Shown here piece after piece: positions 8,746 to 17,642 of a stretch of DNA of 64,000 nt. The DNA is from Gammaproteobacteria bacterium. Lineage in GTDB: Bacteria; Pseudomonadota; Gammaproteobacteria; Pseudomonadales; Pseudohongiellaceae. The position numbers were made by a program, and so were the translations under genes. The DNA is taken from the NCBI GenBank assembly GCA_021773355.1, contig JAJFKE010000023.1, positions 496,001 through 560,000 of the forward strand, read 5' to 3'. How positions within the stretch are numbered: the first letter of the stretch is position 1; every line of letters begins with the position of its first letter. The notes beneath the pieces are model-generated. The model ran no database searches, had not been told where the DNA came from, and saw nothing but the letters and a program-made list of their open reading frames with translations.

Positions 8746-11181
8746 TTACTCATAACGCAGTGCATCCCCCGGCTCCATTCCCACAGCTCTCCTAGCAGGG
8801 ATATAGGAAGCCAGAAAAATAACCGCTGCCATTACCCCTGCAACTAGTACACAAAGCAGGGGCAAAAAACTTATGCCATTTTTGACAATACCTGTCGAAG
8901 CGGCTGTGACAATAGCTAAGCAGGCAGAGCCCCCGCCGACAAGCGCACCTACTGATAAGAAATAAAAACCTTGTTTAAGAAATTGAGAAATCACTTCAGC
9001 ATCTGGGGATCCAAGAGCCCTTCGTATTCCGATCTCTCCGGTCCTGAGTGTAATATTTCTTGCCAGAACGCCATAAATACCAATAGCCGCCAACAACAGG
9101 GTTGCAAGAGAAAAAGTGGCAAATATGTTCAAGATGACCCCTATCCCGCCACTTCGCGTATCGATTTCCGAATCCAGGGAGCGTATTTCTCGGATTGGGA
9201 TATCGCGGTTTACTGCACTCGCTGCGGTGATTATGTAACGCTCTAAATCAGCCGAACTCAATTGCCCCTGGTGGGACGCCAGAAGATAGAGGTCATCTGG
9301 TGACCCCTGAGTTACCGGACGGTAAATCACAGTAGTCGGTGAGTTGGGTTCTGAACTCGATTGCAGAACAGTTGGCATGACGCCAACAACGGTGAAGGCC
9401 TGTTGCTGATCTCCTTCACTAAGAAGGATTCTTTTTCCAATGGCAGATTGCTGCGGCCATAACTGTTGCGCGAATCCATCATTAATCAATACTACCGATT
9501 CGCCGTCACTCACATCGCCTCTGTCAAAATCCCTGCCCTGCAATGGCTCAATATCAATTGCACTAAAATAGTCAGCAGTTATCCAAACCGAGGTCAGTAT
9601 TGGCAATCTATCGCTCGATGCGAGATCCCTGTCCTGAAGATTATAAGGAGTGGCTATACCGAAGATGCCAACAGGCGCGGTAGTAACCACTGCTGCATTG
9701 ATGCCAGTTGTTGCTGAGATACTTCTTGTTAGCTCATCGATATAAGCAAGCCTGGATTCTGGGCTGGTATAGTCGGCGCCGGAAAAGCTAAACTTTCCAA
9801 CTACGTAGTTTGCAGTTTCAATCCCGAAATCGGGATCTATAGCATTCATCATCCCTCTCACGACGAAACCACAGAACACTAGAAGAAAACAGGAAAGAAT
9901 CACCTCTACTCCGACAATGAGGCTACTGGCCACCGCTTTCTTTTTCCTTCGGGAAGACTTTGTGCTTGTCCCCTGAAGGATTTCCCCCGGCAGACCCCGT
10001 GATGCTTTTATTGCGACAATCAGACCCGAAACCAACCACACCACTAGCGTACACAACAGGCCCATGGCTATGGCATTCCAATCTAAAACAAAAACGATCC
10101 AAAATGGAAGAGGCGTGGGACGACTAGTCATCACCTGTCCCCACATATAGAGCAACACCGTACTCACTAACAAACTTAGCGCGAATCCAATGGCGCAAAT
10201 CACAAATGATTCGAGTAGCACCTGCTTAGATAATTGCCAACCTGTGCTTCCCACCGAAGTTCGCACAGCTAACTCATGCTCTCTGGAGCTTGAGCGAATG
10301 AATAACAAAGAGGCAAGATTAACAATAGACAGAGCCAGGACAATTAGAGTGGTGATCATTATTGCGGTGGCTGCACTGATTGGCCTAGTGGGGTCAGCCA
10401 TTGCCACAAAGGGAAGAACTAACTCGTACCGATTTGAATAATATTCTGGATATTCTTCGTATAACTGAGCCATCGCAGCGTTGAGCTCTGCTTCTGCCGC
10501 TAACAGAGTCGAACCTTGTTTCAGCACGCCCGCCAGTATATGGGGACCGCCGTCACCTGGCTGTACAGCAGCAGATTGAGATATAGGTAACCACAAATTG
10601 TCGTTGCTGGGGAAATGAAAATCTTCGGGCATCACGCCGACAATGGTTGTCGACTGTCCATTAATTTCGACAGTCTTTCCAATAACATCTGGGTCACCTC
10701 CGTAAAACTCTTGCCATGGTGTATAACCGATAATCCCTACTTTCACCGCGCCGGGCACAGTGTCGTTTCCGTCGAAGTTACGACCTAATAGTGGAGCAGT
10801 AGACGTACTGGCAAATAGTTCTACAGATATGGATGCCCCAGAAAACTGCTGAGCAGATTCTCCATCGTTCATGGAGTAAAAGCTGCTACTGAATCCTCCC
10901 AGTAATGCATAAGACTCTGTATTATTTCTTATATGATCAAGAGTAAAGAGATCATGGAGAAAAGGCATGTCAGTATTGGATCGCGTGTCCACTGTCTTTA
11001 GCGCTATAAAGCTTTCACCATTGGGAAATGGCAGTGGCTTATTTGTTAATAATCTACCGAATGTGTAACTGGTCATAAAGAGGGAGAGCCCTAGCACGAT
11101 GACCACTAAGGTAATTGCAGTGAACCCAGGCGCAGCTCGCAATAAGCGAAGTGAATATTTTAGGTCGTGTAGAAATTGCAT
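8746..11181 (-). CDS. ABC transporter permease, duplicated FtsX/MacB architecture
   Basis: An 811-residue permease, first of the tandem array in transcription order. It opens MQFLHDLKYSLRLLRAAPGF and closes MEPGDALRYE. Motifs shared with the paralogs include PFPNGESFIALK after the first helix, LLGRNF, FAQQLWPQQSAIGKRI in the second periplasmic domain and RTGEIGIRRALGSP before the final helices. The gene starts at ATG 11181 with a GAG-like ribosome site about 8 bases upstream. The 160-bp gap to the upstream ATPase gene is the longest inside the operon and could hold an internal promoter, though none is clear. Confidence 0.9.
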   Translation of the reverse strand: MQFLHDLKYSLRLLRAAPGFTAITLVVIVLGLSLFMTSYTFGRLLTNKPLPFPNGESFIALKTVDTRSNTDMPFLHDLFTLDHIRNNTESYALLGGFSSSFYSMNDGESAQQFSGASISVELFASTSTAPLLGRNFDGNDTVPGAVKVGIIGYTPWQEFYGGDPDVIGKTVEINGQSTTIVGVMPEDFHFPSNDNLWLPISQSAAVQPGDGGPHILAGVLKQGSTLLAAEAELNAAMAQLYEEYPEYYSNRYELVLPFVAMADPTRPISAATAIMITTLIVLALSIVNLASLLFIRSSSREHELAVRTSVGSTGWQLSKQVLLESFVICAIGFALSLLVSTVLLYMWGQVMTSRPTPLPFWIVFVLDWNAIAMGLLCTLVVWLVSGLIVAIKASRGLPGEILQGTSTKSSRRKKKAVASSLIVGVEVILSCFLLVFCGFVVRGMMNAIDPDFGIETANYVVGKFSFSGADYTSPESRLAYIDELTRSISATTGINAAVVTTAPVGIFGIATPYNLQDRDLASSDRLPILTSVWITADYFSAIDIEPLQGRDFDRGDVSDGESVVLINDGFAQQLWPQQSAIGKRILLSEGDQQQAFTVVGVMPTVLQSSSEPNSPTTVIYRPVTQGSPDDLYLLASHQGQLSSADLERYIITAASAVNRDIPIREIRSLDSEIDTRSGGIGVILNIFATFSLATLLLAAIGIYGVLARNITLRTGEIGIRRALGSPDAEVISQFLKQGFYFLSVGALVGGGSACLAIVTAASTGIVKNGISFLPLLCVLVAGVMAAVIFLASYIPARRAVGMEPGDALRYE

Positions 11182-11341
11182 CTAATTATCTCAATTCAAT
11201 CCAACAAAATTCGCGCTCTCGTGTGAAATGGGTGTTTTGGTTTATACGATTGTTTGCAAGAACATATTTAACACCACAAATTATTTACCTCCTCCAAAAA
11301 AAACACATCCCTGTGCAAATATCTCGGAGAGATTTTCTTGC

Positions 11342-12115
11342 TCAAACAATATGCAATCTATTGGAGTATCCATCCCCTTCTGCGGTCTCGTCATCCTGAA
11401 TAGCGGCTTCACTTTCGCTCGCTCCTTCCCCCTCTTTTTCTTGAATCCTTCCATCGAATAAATGAATCTGTCGCTTGGCTTTTTGCGCAGATCGTGGATC
11501 GTGCGTGACCAAACAGATTGTCGTGCCTTCAGCGTTCAGCAGATCAAAAATACCCATAACAATTGCTGCCGCCTTCGAATCAAGATTGCCTGTAGGCTCG
11601 TCTGCAAGAATCACCTTTGGTTTTCCTGTTAGCGCTCTGGCAATCGCAATTCGCTGTTGTTGCCCGCCTGATAATTGTGATGGGAAGTGCTGGGCATAGT
11701 CAGCCATACCAATCTTCTCCAGCATCTCGTCAACTAATTCTTTGCGATCTTTGCGCGATAATTCTTTGCGGTAGGTGAGCGGTAATTCAACATTTTCAGC
11801 GGCGGTCATTTCAGAGCTCAGATTAAAGGCCTGGAAAATGAAACCGAACTGACGATTTCGAATTCGGGCATGCTCTGCGGGCTTCATCTTGGTTACATCT
11901 TCACCGTCCAGCAGGTAACGCCCTTTGGTGGCCCCATTAAGTACGCCCATAATAGAGAGCAATGTTGATTTGCCACAGCCAGAGGGCCCACAAATAGACA
12001 CATACTCGCCTTCATCAATGGTGAGATTGATGTCACTAAGCACGGTGCTCTCAAGCTTTCCTACTTTGTAGATCTTCTCTATACCTTCAAATCGAATAAG
12101 AGTTTTGGCGCTCAT
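11342..12115 (-). CDS. ABC transporter ATP-binding protein, LolD/MacB type
   Basis: ATPase of 257 residues with Walker A GPSGCGKSTLLSIMG, signature LSGGQQQRIAIARAL, Walker B VILADEPTGNLDS and H-loop VTHDPR. I place the start at ATG 12115 (MSAKTLIRFEGIEKIYK) because AGGA lies about 8 bases upstream; a TTG 24 bases further upstream would only add residues outside the fold. A C-terminal extension of about 30 acidic residues (EKEGEGASESEAA) is absent from the second ATPase at 2951-3679. Translated between the adaptor and the first permease, it is the natural partner of the MacA-like protein encoded 73 bp upstream. Confidence 0.95.
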   Translation of the reverse strand: MSAKTLIRFEGIEKIYKVGKLESTVLSDINLTIDEGEYVSICGPSGCGKSTLLSIMGVLNGATKGRYLLDGEDVTKMKPAEHARIRNRQFGFIFQAFNLSSEMTAAENVELPLTYRKELSRKDRKELVDEMLEKIGMADYAQHFPSQLSGGQQQRIAIARALTGKPKVILADEPTGNLDSKAAAIVMGIFDLLNAEGTTICLVTHDPRSAQKAKRQIHLFDGRIQEKEGEGASESEAAIQDDETAEGDGYSNRLHIV

Positions 12116-12188
12116 TAGTTTTGTCCTGTGTGATTCCAATTTTTATCTAATCTGTAATCTACCGGTCATTTGAAGATGGCTGAATCCA

Positions 12189-13439
12189 TCAATTCAGCAA
12201 TATTCGTTGGTGATCCTGCCAGTCGCTGCTGTCAGATAGAATGACCTGATCCCCAGGCTCCAAGCCTTCCAATATTTCAACACGATTTACCGATGCCCTT
12301 CCCATTCGGATGTTGACGCGTTCAGCATACTCACCGGCGGAATCCAATTTGTAGATGGTGACATCTGCATCAGTACGAATGAAAGTTGGCCGGCCTACGT
12401 GTAAGGCATCTGCTATTTGTGCAATGTAAATAATGCCTTCGACTTGCAGTTGTGGTCTGGCTCCACGGGGCAGTTCATCATGAATTTCTACATCGACAAT
12501 GACGGTGCCTTCGGTGACCCCGGGGTCGATACGGCTCACCGATCCCCTCACGGTACCGTTGCGTGTATCTACAACCACATTCTGCCCTACCACCACCTCG
12601 CCCGCTTGCCGCGCGGGCACTCTGAGCTCGGCGTACAGTAATTCCTGTCTTGCCAGGCGACCTATAGGGCTACCCAAGACAAGTTGCTGACCTAATTCGA
12701 GGTCCAGTTCTTGCACCATTCCATTAATTCCGGCCACAATATTTAGGTTAGCTACCCGATCATTGGCTCGATCGAGTGCACGGGCCAACTGGGTAACGCG
12801 AGATTCGCGTACCGACAATAGGGTTGCCATATTGTCTTTGCTTTGTTGTAGACGCTTGGCTTCTATCGCTATGGTTTGTCTTAATTGTTCGACATCCAAT
12901 TGAATTTGTCGAAATTCAATCTCAGGAATAATATTCTGTGCACTTAATGTGCGCTTGGCTTCTTCTTCCAAAATTGCTTTTTGATAAGCAAATTCAACTT
13001 GTAGCGCTCCCGATTCCGCATTGAGCAATTGGTTTTGAAGTTCAACTTCGAAGCCCTTTAAGTCAGCTACAGCACCTTCCCAAGCTGAATACGCTTCCTC
13101 TGCGGCATTCAATAATTGCGGATTGCTAAGCTCTGCCAACAGTTGACCTGCTGCGACCTCATCACCGGGGGCAACGTGGACGCGGGCAACGCGCCCCTCT
13201 ACTTGCGCAGATATTAGTTCTAGATCTCGGGGAAGGAGTTCACCGTTGGCACTAATTCGAATTTCCAGATCGCCTTTCTGCACTGTGCCTATTAGCAAGG
13301 TTTCTCGATCAACACGGCGACTATCGAAATCGATATTGGCGATAGATATTGCGCCGTAGAGTAGAAGCGCTGCCGAGGCTGAAGCAAAGGCAATTTTCTT
13401 CACCAAGGCTGCTTTAGATTTTTTCCGAACTTTGTCCAC
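12189..13439 (-). CDS. HlyD/MacA-family periplasmic adaptor subunit
   Basis: A 416-residue membrane-fusion protein starting at GTG 13439. A basic N-terminus and one hydrophobic segment (about 14-34) anchor it in the inner membrane. It is followed by a biotinyl-lipoyl-like half (VEGRVARVHVAPGDEVAAGQ), a long alpha-hairpin (about 115-235), the second lipoyl half (GINGMVQELDLELGQQL) and beta-barrel domains. Such proteins link ABC ATPase/permease pairs to an outer-membrane TolC-like channel; no channel gene is seen in the window. It is the first gene of the ABC operon and sits about 155 bp downstream of a perfect sigma-54 promoter. Confidence 0.92.
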   Translation of the reverse strand: MDKVRKKSKAALVKKIAFASASAALLLYGAISIANIDFDSRRVDRETLLIGTVQKGDLEIRISANGELLPRDLELISAQVEGRVARVHVAPGDEVAAGQLLAELSNPQLLNAAEEAYSAWEGAVADLKGFEVELQNQLLNAESGALQVEFAYQKAILEEEAKRTLSAQNIIPEIEFRQIQLDVEQLRQTIAIEAKRLQQSKDNMATLLSVRESRVTQLARALDRANDRVANLNIVAGINGMVQELDLELGQQLVLGSPIGRLARQELLYAELRVPARQAGEVVVGQNVVVDTRNGTVRGSVSRIDPGVTEGTVIVDVEIHDELPRGARPQLQVEGIIYIAQIADALHVGRPTFIRTDADVTIYKLDSAGEYAERVNIRMGRASVNRVEILEGLEPGDQVILSDSSDWQDHQRILLN

Positions 13440-13594
13440 AATATTGCACCATTTAATAATTTAGTTGCGTTAGACACGTTCACTTCATTAGTGTGAAACC
13501 AACGATTAAGGCACTAAGACCGCCAAGTCTAAAAACCAAAACAATTTAATTTTTGCTTCGCCTTCCAAGAACATGGCTAACGCGATCATAGTGT

Positions 13595-13610
13595 TGCAAT
13601 CCCTGTGCCA
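13595..13610 (-). promoter_or_regulatory. Sigma-54 (-24/-12) promoter for the ABC export operon
   Basis: The minus strand reads TGGCACAGGGATTGCA, an exact match to the TGGCAC-R-N4-TTGC-W consensus. It lies in the 301-bp gap 13440-13740, directed at the adaptor gene, with a predicted leader of about 145 nt. The gene for a sigma-54 activator is 2.4 kb upstream. No other gene is seen in this gap. Confidence 0.85.
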
Positions 13611-13693
13611 AATTATAAGTCTTTGTATTTAAAGACTTATATTCAATAGTTCACTCAATTAGCTGCCCGATTCACGAATATGGCACAGTCCGC

Positions 13694-13709
13694 TGTCCCA
13701 TTAATGACA
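13694..13709. promoter_or_regulatory. Candidate enhancer (UAS) for the NtrC-type regulator
   Basis: Inverted repeat TGTC-N8-GACA, centred about 100 bp upstream of the sigma-54 promoter at 13595-13610. The same motif occurs at nearly the same distance from the sigma-54 promoter of the TPR gene. Binding by the regulator encoded at 16006-17376 is an inference. Confidence 0.5.
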
Positions 13710-13740
13710 CAGTTTCGTCAATCTCGCTAACACAGTAGGC

Positions 13741-14397
13741 TTACAACTCATCGGCTATCGAATTCAATTCGCTCTCAATACCTTCCAACAAGACCGCATC
13801 CCAGTAAGGTAGCTCGGGTCTTGGGGCCGCCGATTTCGCTTTCAGAAGATATTGTCGTGCTTCCTGATACTGATTTTTTGACACTAGATACGAGCCATAA
13901 TAGTAATTATTAGCCATTGTATCGGGGTTTATAGTTAAGGCTTCTCTGAGAAAAGATTCGGCTTTTTTATTACTGCCATAGCTTAGCGGCCACGAGGGCA
14001 GCATGAAATACAAACGCCCTAGAAATGCCTGAGAGTAACCATCCATGGCTTGAGCATCCAATTCAATCGCCTTCTCGAATTCAGTTCTAGCAGTTTTTAG
14101 CATGCCTAAGGATTTCAGTCCTTGGGTAGCCGCATAGGCACTGCGAATTAGTGCGCTGGCAATCCAGGCTTCGGCATCACTCGAATTCTGATCTCGGTAT
14201 TTTTCTGCCTCCACTAATAAGTTTTGCAATGGTCGCTCTTGTTCCTCGAAGTCCACGGTCAAGTAGACTTCTTCGAATTCCTCAATCAGAGCAACAGCAG
14301 CCGAAAGAGATTCGGCTCTCGCTGTGTAAAAGAAAAACACAATCAAAAGCACCAATAGGTAACTGTTTTTGCAATATTGTGAAATTAGTTTCCTCAT
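13741..14397 (-). CDS. Secreted TPR-repeat protein, function unknown
   Basis: A 218-residue protein with an N-terminal signal segment (about 8-28, ending around ARAES), then helical repeats resembling tetratricopeptide units. One clear unit reads EFEKAIELDAQAMDGYSQAF, another AESFLREALTINPDTMANN, and a third is near the C-terminus (EARQYLLKAKSAAP). It is probably periplasmic, acting as a scaffold or partner of the exporter. The start ATG has GAGGGA upstream. It has its own sigma-54 promoter at 14521-14536 and lies between the two-component genes and the ABC operon, so its co-regulation with the exporter is likely. No catalytic motif is visible. Confidence 0.75.
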   Translation of the reverse strand: MRKLISQYCKNSYLLVLLIVFFFYTARAESLSAAVALIEEFEEVYLTVDFEEQERPLQNLLVEAEKYRDQNSSDAEAWIASALIRSAYAATQGLKSLGMLKTARTEFEKAIELDAQAMDGYSQAFLGRLYFMLPSWPLSYGSNKKAESFLREALTINPDTMANNYYYGSYLVSKNQYQEARQYLLKAKSAAPRPELPYWDAVLLEGIESELNSIADEL

Positions 14398-14520
14398 CGA
14401 ATTTTCCCTCTTACAAATTTATGGTTTCCGCTATCTGTGTATCTCTAGATTTGTTCAGTTCACAGCCGCTGATTCTTATGCCGCACAGGACTACAAAATA
14501 ACAATCTACCCATTACCATG

Positions 14521-14536
14521 AGCAATCGCTGTGCCA
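14521..14536 (-). promoter_or_regulatory. Sigma-54 (-24/-12) promoter for the TPR gene
   Basis: The minus strand reads TGGCACAGCGATTGCT, again a full consensus match, 124 bp upstream of the TPR start codon. Together with the site at 13595-13610 it shares TGGCACAG and GATTGC, so the two promoters look like copies of one regulatory module. Confidence 0.85.
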
Positions 14537-14609
14537 ACTTATAAGCAATTGATTTTTGGACTATTTAATTAGAGAGGATTTTATGTTGTTACGGTATTGG
14601 CATAGTCAG

Positions 14610-14637
14610 GACACATGCTTGTGTCGGAATTGAGACA
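14610..14637. promoter_or_regulatory. Candidate enhancer region: two overlapping inverted repeats
   Basis: TGTC-N8-GACA at 14622-14637, matching the motif upstream of the ABC promoter, overlaps GACACATGCTTGTGTC at 14610-14625. It lies just past the histidine-kinase stop codon and about 100 bp upstream of the sigma-54 promoter at 14521-14536. Its role as a regulator-binding site is inferred from position and repetition. Confidence 0.5.
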
Positions 14638-14643
14638 ACTAGA

Positions 14644-16002
14644 TTACTTTGCCAGGTAAGGAATTTGTAGTCTGGCGAGAGCGCCTTTAGCATCGGTACG
14701 ATTTTCGAGAACAACTTGGCCGCTATGTTTAGCCGCTATTTGGCGACATAAGGTAAGACCTATTCCCGCACCTTTTGCTTTAGTTGTGTAGAAAGGCACG
14801 AAAAGATTAGCAGGATTACTGATACCGGTGCCACTGTCAACGATTAGAAATTCGATATGCCCACTTAGTTTCTGACAACTAATTTCTACGGGTAACTCTG
14901 AGCCGGCACTGGCTTCCATACCATTCTTAATTAGGTTAATGAGTGCTTGCTCAATAAGTACTGGATCGCCGAATAAGGTTATTTCTGTGTCGTTCTGATT
15001 AATCTCAATAGGCCTATCAGCGAAAAACCTTTTTAGTTTTTTCAGCAACTCATTAACCGAAAAATTAATCTTCTGCGGGTCAGGCAGCTTTGCGATTCGT
15101 GCATAAACAGAAATAAAGTCGCGCAGCCCTTTTGCGCGCTCTTCAATCACCGACAAACCCTGCTTAAGGTCGTCGTAATTCTCTTGTTCCGGCATTTTCG
15201 AAAGATGACTATCCAGGGTCTGACAAATTGAGCTAATTGGCGTGAGCGAGTTGTTTACCTCATGGGCGATAACTCGAATCAGCCGCTGCCAGGCGTTAAT
15301 TTCTTCTTCGCTTAGCACCTGCTTCAAGTCTGTGATGAAAATAATTTGACCAGGTTTTCCCTGATGCCTATAGGGCTGTACATTGATTTGCCAACGACCG
15401 TTAGCACCAGGAAAATCGTAGTCTATTAAGCGCGAACCTTGCTCAATTGGGAAATTCGCCAAGGGGGTTTGCTGTAACGATTGATCGATAAGCTGCTCAG
15501 CTTGAGTATCGAAGAGCTTGCAGGCCAAGCGGTTAACCAAGCGAATTTTCCCCTCATTATTATTGGCGATTATCGCTACATTAATCTGGTTTACGATCCT
15601 TTCTAACAAGCTGCTTAATTCGAACTCGTCCTGCCTCACCCCCTTCAGCTGATTCGTCAATGAGTTGATTTGTTGATACAGCTCTGCCAATTCCCCGGCG
15701 TCTCGCACACGACTACTGCGCATGCTGTAGTCTTCTGTGCGAATGGCTTCTATTAGATTACTCAAGGTTCTTAAATGGTAAACAAATTTCTCTCGGACTG
15801 TTGCTGCCACAGATAGAAGCCAAATAAGACAAACCCCGGACACCCCTAGTTTCATCTGCAGTGATATGTCTTCATCCGCAAATATATAGGCCAACAGTGC
15901 TAGAACCGGAACGGCACTCAACAAGACCAGAAAAAACAGCTTTTGCTCGGAAGAGATGTTCCGTTTCGCTGGTTTACGGCTTGTGGACCGGAGGTTACTC
16001 AA
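14644..16002 (-). CDS. Membrane sensor histidine kinase, NtrY-like
   Basis: A 452-residue kinase, TTG start at 16002. Two membrane helices (about 21-41 and 51-68) leave almost no periplasmic loop, so it probably senses a signal in or near the membrane. Then come a HAMP-like linker (75-120), a PAS-like domain (130-225), the H-box with His247 in VIAHEVNNSLTP, and an HATPase domain with N-box LINLIKNGMEAS, DSGTGI and GAGIGLTLC. Its partner response regulator is encoded immediately upstream, with 3 bases between stop and start. No receiver domain is attached. Confidence 0.93.
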   Translation of the reverse strand: MSNLRSTSRKPAKRNISSEQKLFFLVLLSAVPVLALLAYIFADEDISLQMKLGVSGVCLIWLLSVAATVREKFVYHLRTLSNLIEAIRTEDYSMRSSRVRDAGELAELYQQINSLTNQLKGVRQDEFELSSLLERIVNQINVAIIANNNEGKIRLVNRLACKLFDTQAEQLIDQSLQQTPLANFPIEQGSRLIDYDFPGANGRWQINVQPYRHQGKPGQIIFITDLKQVLSEEEINAWQRLIRVIAHEVNNSLTPISSICQTLDSHLSKMPEQENYDDLKQGLSVIEERAKGLRDFISVYARIAKLPDPQKINFSVNELLKKLKRFFADRPIEINQNDTEITLFGDPVLIEQALINLIKNGMEASAGSELPVEISCQKLSGHIEFLIVDSGTGISNPANLFVPFYTTKAKGAGIGLTLCRQIAAKHSGQVVLENRTDAKGALARLQIPYLAK

Positions 16003-16005
16003 TGA

Positions 16006-17376
16006 TTAAGTTTCCGATTTCCCCAAACGCCTATACAGAGCAGACCGGCTAATGCCCAAAGCCTTAGCCGCCTGTGTCGAATTGCCATTGTTCTTCGCGA
16101 TAACCTGTTGAATAAACCAAGACTCTGCTTGTTCCAGGCTCATGTTTAAAAATTCGTCGCTGTATTCGACTTTATCAGTCGCTTGCACCGCGGCCAACTG
16201 CAAGTCATTGGGACCAATTTCCTCGTTTCGGCACAAAAGCAATGCCCGTTCCACGACATGTTGTAATTCCCGAACGTTTCCCGGCCAAACATAGTTTAAA
16301 AGCGCATCTTCCGCGGTTGCCGAAAATGACTGAGCCGTGCAATCATAACGCCCACCAGCTGCGGCCAAGAACATTTTCGCTAATGGCAGAATATCTTCCT
16401 TCCTCTCTTTCAGAGGTGGAAGTTCCAGAGTTACCCCATTCAGTCTGTACAACAAATCGGTTCGAAACCCTTGCTCCAGCGTCAGCTTTTCCAAATTTGC
16501 ATTGGTTGCAGAAATTACCCGCAGTGACGCAGATTGAACTTGAGAGCTACCTAGTCTTTCATATTGGTATTCTTCCAGCAGACGTAGAATCTTGGCCTGC
16601 TGCTGAGTAGGCATATTGGCGATTTCATCCATAAATAGCGTGCCGCCATCAGCCAGCTCGACTCTGCCGATACGATCTTTTTTTGCGTCGGTGTACGCAC
16701 CCTTTACATGACCAAACATTTCACTCTCGAAGGTAGAGTCCGAAATACCTCCCATATTCACTGAGATGAAAGGTCCATCTGATCGACTGGATTGCTCGTG
16801 AATGTAATTGGCCAGCAAACTCTTCCCGGTACCATTTTCTCCAGTTATAAGAATTGGTATGTCGCTGCTCGCTATTCTATCGACGATTTCGAGTAGTTCC
16901 TTCATTGAGGGAGATTCACATACCATGTTATGTGGATTGTCTTTTTCGCGCTTTAATATTTTGTTCTCGGTCTTCAGCCTGATTTCACTGCGCGCTATTT
17001 CACTGAGACGAATCTGCGTCCGAATTGCCGCGACTAAGCGGTGATTGTCATCCCACGGTTTTTCGACGAAATCTACAGCACCACGCTTCATCGCTTCCAC
17101 CGCAACCCCTACCGTTCCCCAACCGGTCATAACAATAATCGGCACGTATTGGTCGACTTTCCTAATAGACGAAATCAGCTCAAGCCCTTCTTTGCCTGAA
17201 GTAGTATCTTCGTGATAGTTAAGGTCGATTAACGCAAGTTGAAAAGATTGTTTGCTGATTTGTTCGAGGGCCTCTTTTGGCGTATTACAGGGCACAGAAT
17301 CCAAGCCCTCGTTTTTCAGTAATAGCTTGAGTGCGGTAATTATATTTTGATCATCATCTGCTATGAGTACTGCCAC
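16006..17376 (-). CDS. Sigma-54-dependent response regulator, NtrC family
   Basis: A 456-residue activator. Receiver domain 1-120 has the acidic pocket ADDD at 6-9, phosphoacceptor Asp51 in LIDLN, MTGWG and the Lys of EKPW. The AAA+ domain has Walker A GENGTGKS and Walker B GGTLFMDEIAN. The C-terminal Fis-type helix-turn-helix reads NNGNSTQAAKALGISRSALY. The sigma-54-contacting loop reads GAYTDA instead of GAFTGA, a variant known in functional members. It is inferred to activate the two sigma-54 promoters downstream (14521-14536 and 13595-13610), making the locus self-contained. Confidence 0.95.
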   Translation of the reverse strand: MAVLIADDDQNIITALKLLLKNEGLDSVPCNTPKEALEQISKQSFQLALIDLNYHEDTTSGKEGLELISSIRKVDQYVPIIVMTGWGTVGVAVEAMKRGAVDFVEKPWDDNHRLVAAIRTQIRLSEIARSEIRLKTENKILKREKDNPHNMVCESPSMKELLEIVDRIASSDIPILITGENGTGKSLLANYIHEQSSRSDGPFISVNMGGISDSTFESEMFGHVKGAYTDAKKDRIGRVELADGGTLFMDEIANMPTQQQAKILRLLEEYQYERLGSSQVQSASLRVISATNANLEKLTLEQGFRTDLLYRLNGVTLELPPLKERKEDILPLAKMFLAAAGGRYDCTAQSFSATAEDALLNYVWPGNVRELQHVVERALLLCRNEEIGPNDLQLAAVQATDKVEYSDEFLNMSLEQAESWFIQQVIAKNNGNSTQAAKALGISRSALYRRLGKSET

Positions 17377-17642
17377 ATTAACCTCTGGTCACTATCATCC
17401 GTAGTGCTGCCCGTGAGCAGCTTATTTATGGAGAAAGAATAGAAGGGTCATCGGCTAATGTCTATGGCCAGATACCAGGAAAGCGTAATTCTTGATGCTA
17501 GCTATGTGAGTAGCTGCCAGTTTGTTTAGGTCTATTGTTTTGCGAACATCGCATGGGAATGAAAAATATCGATAACATTTTGGGAATCGCCGCAAAAACC
17601 TGCCAGCCAAATATTTTTTTGGGCAAATAACAAGCCCTCAAC

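Noticed and set aside
11151..11461. Two overlapping plus-strand frames between a permease and an ATPase
   Set aside because: Antisense to coding ends and an intergenic gap, with low-complexity content and no family.
17580..17640. Terminator after acnA based on GGGC...GCCC beside an A/T run
   Set aside because: Only a four-base stem, and on the acnA strand the run is A, not U, after the hairpin.
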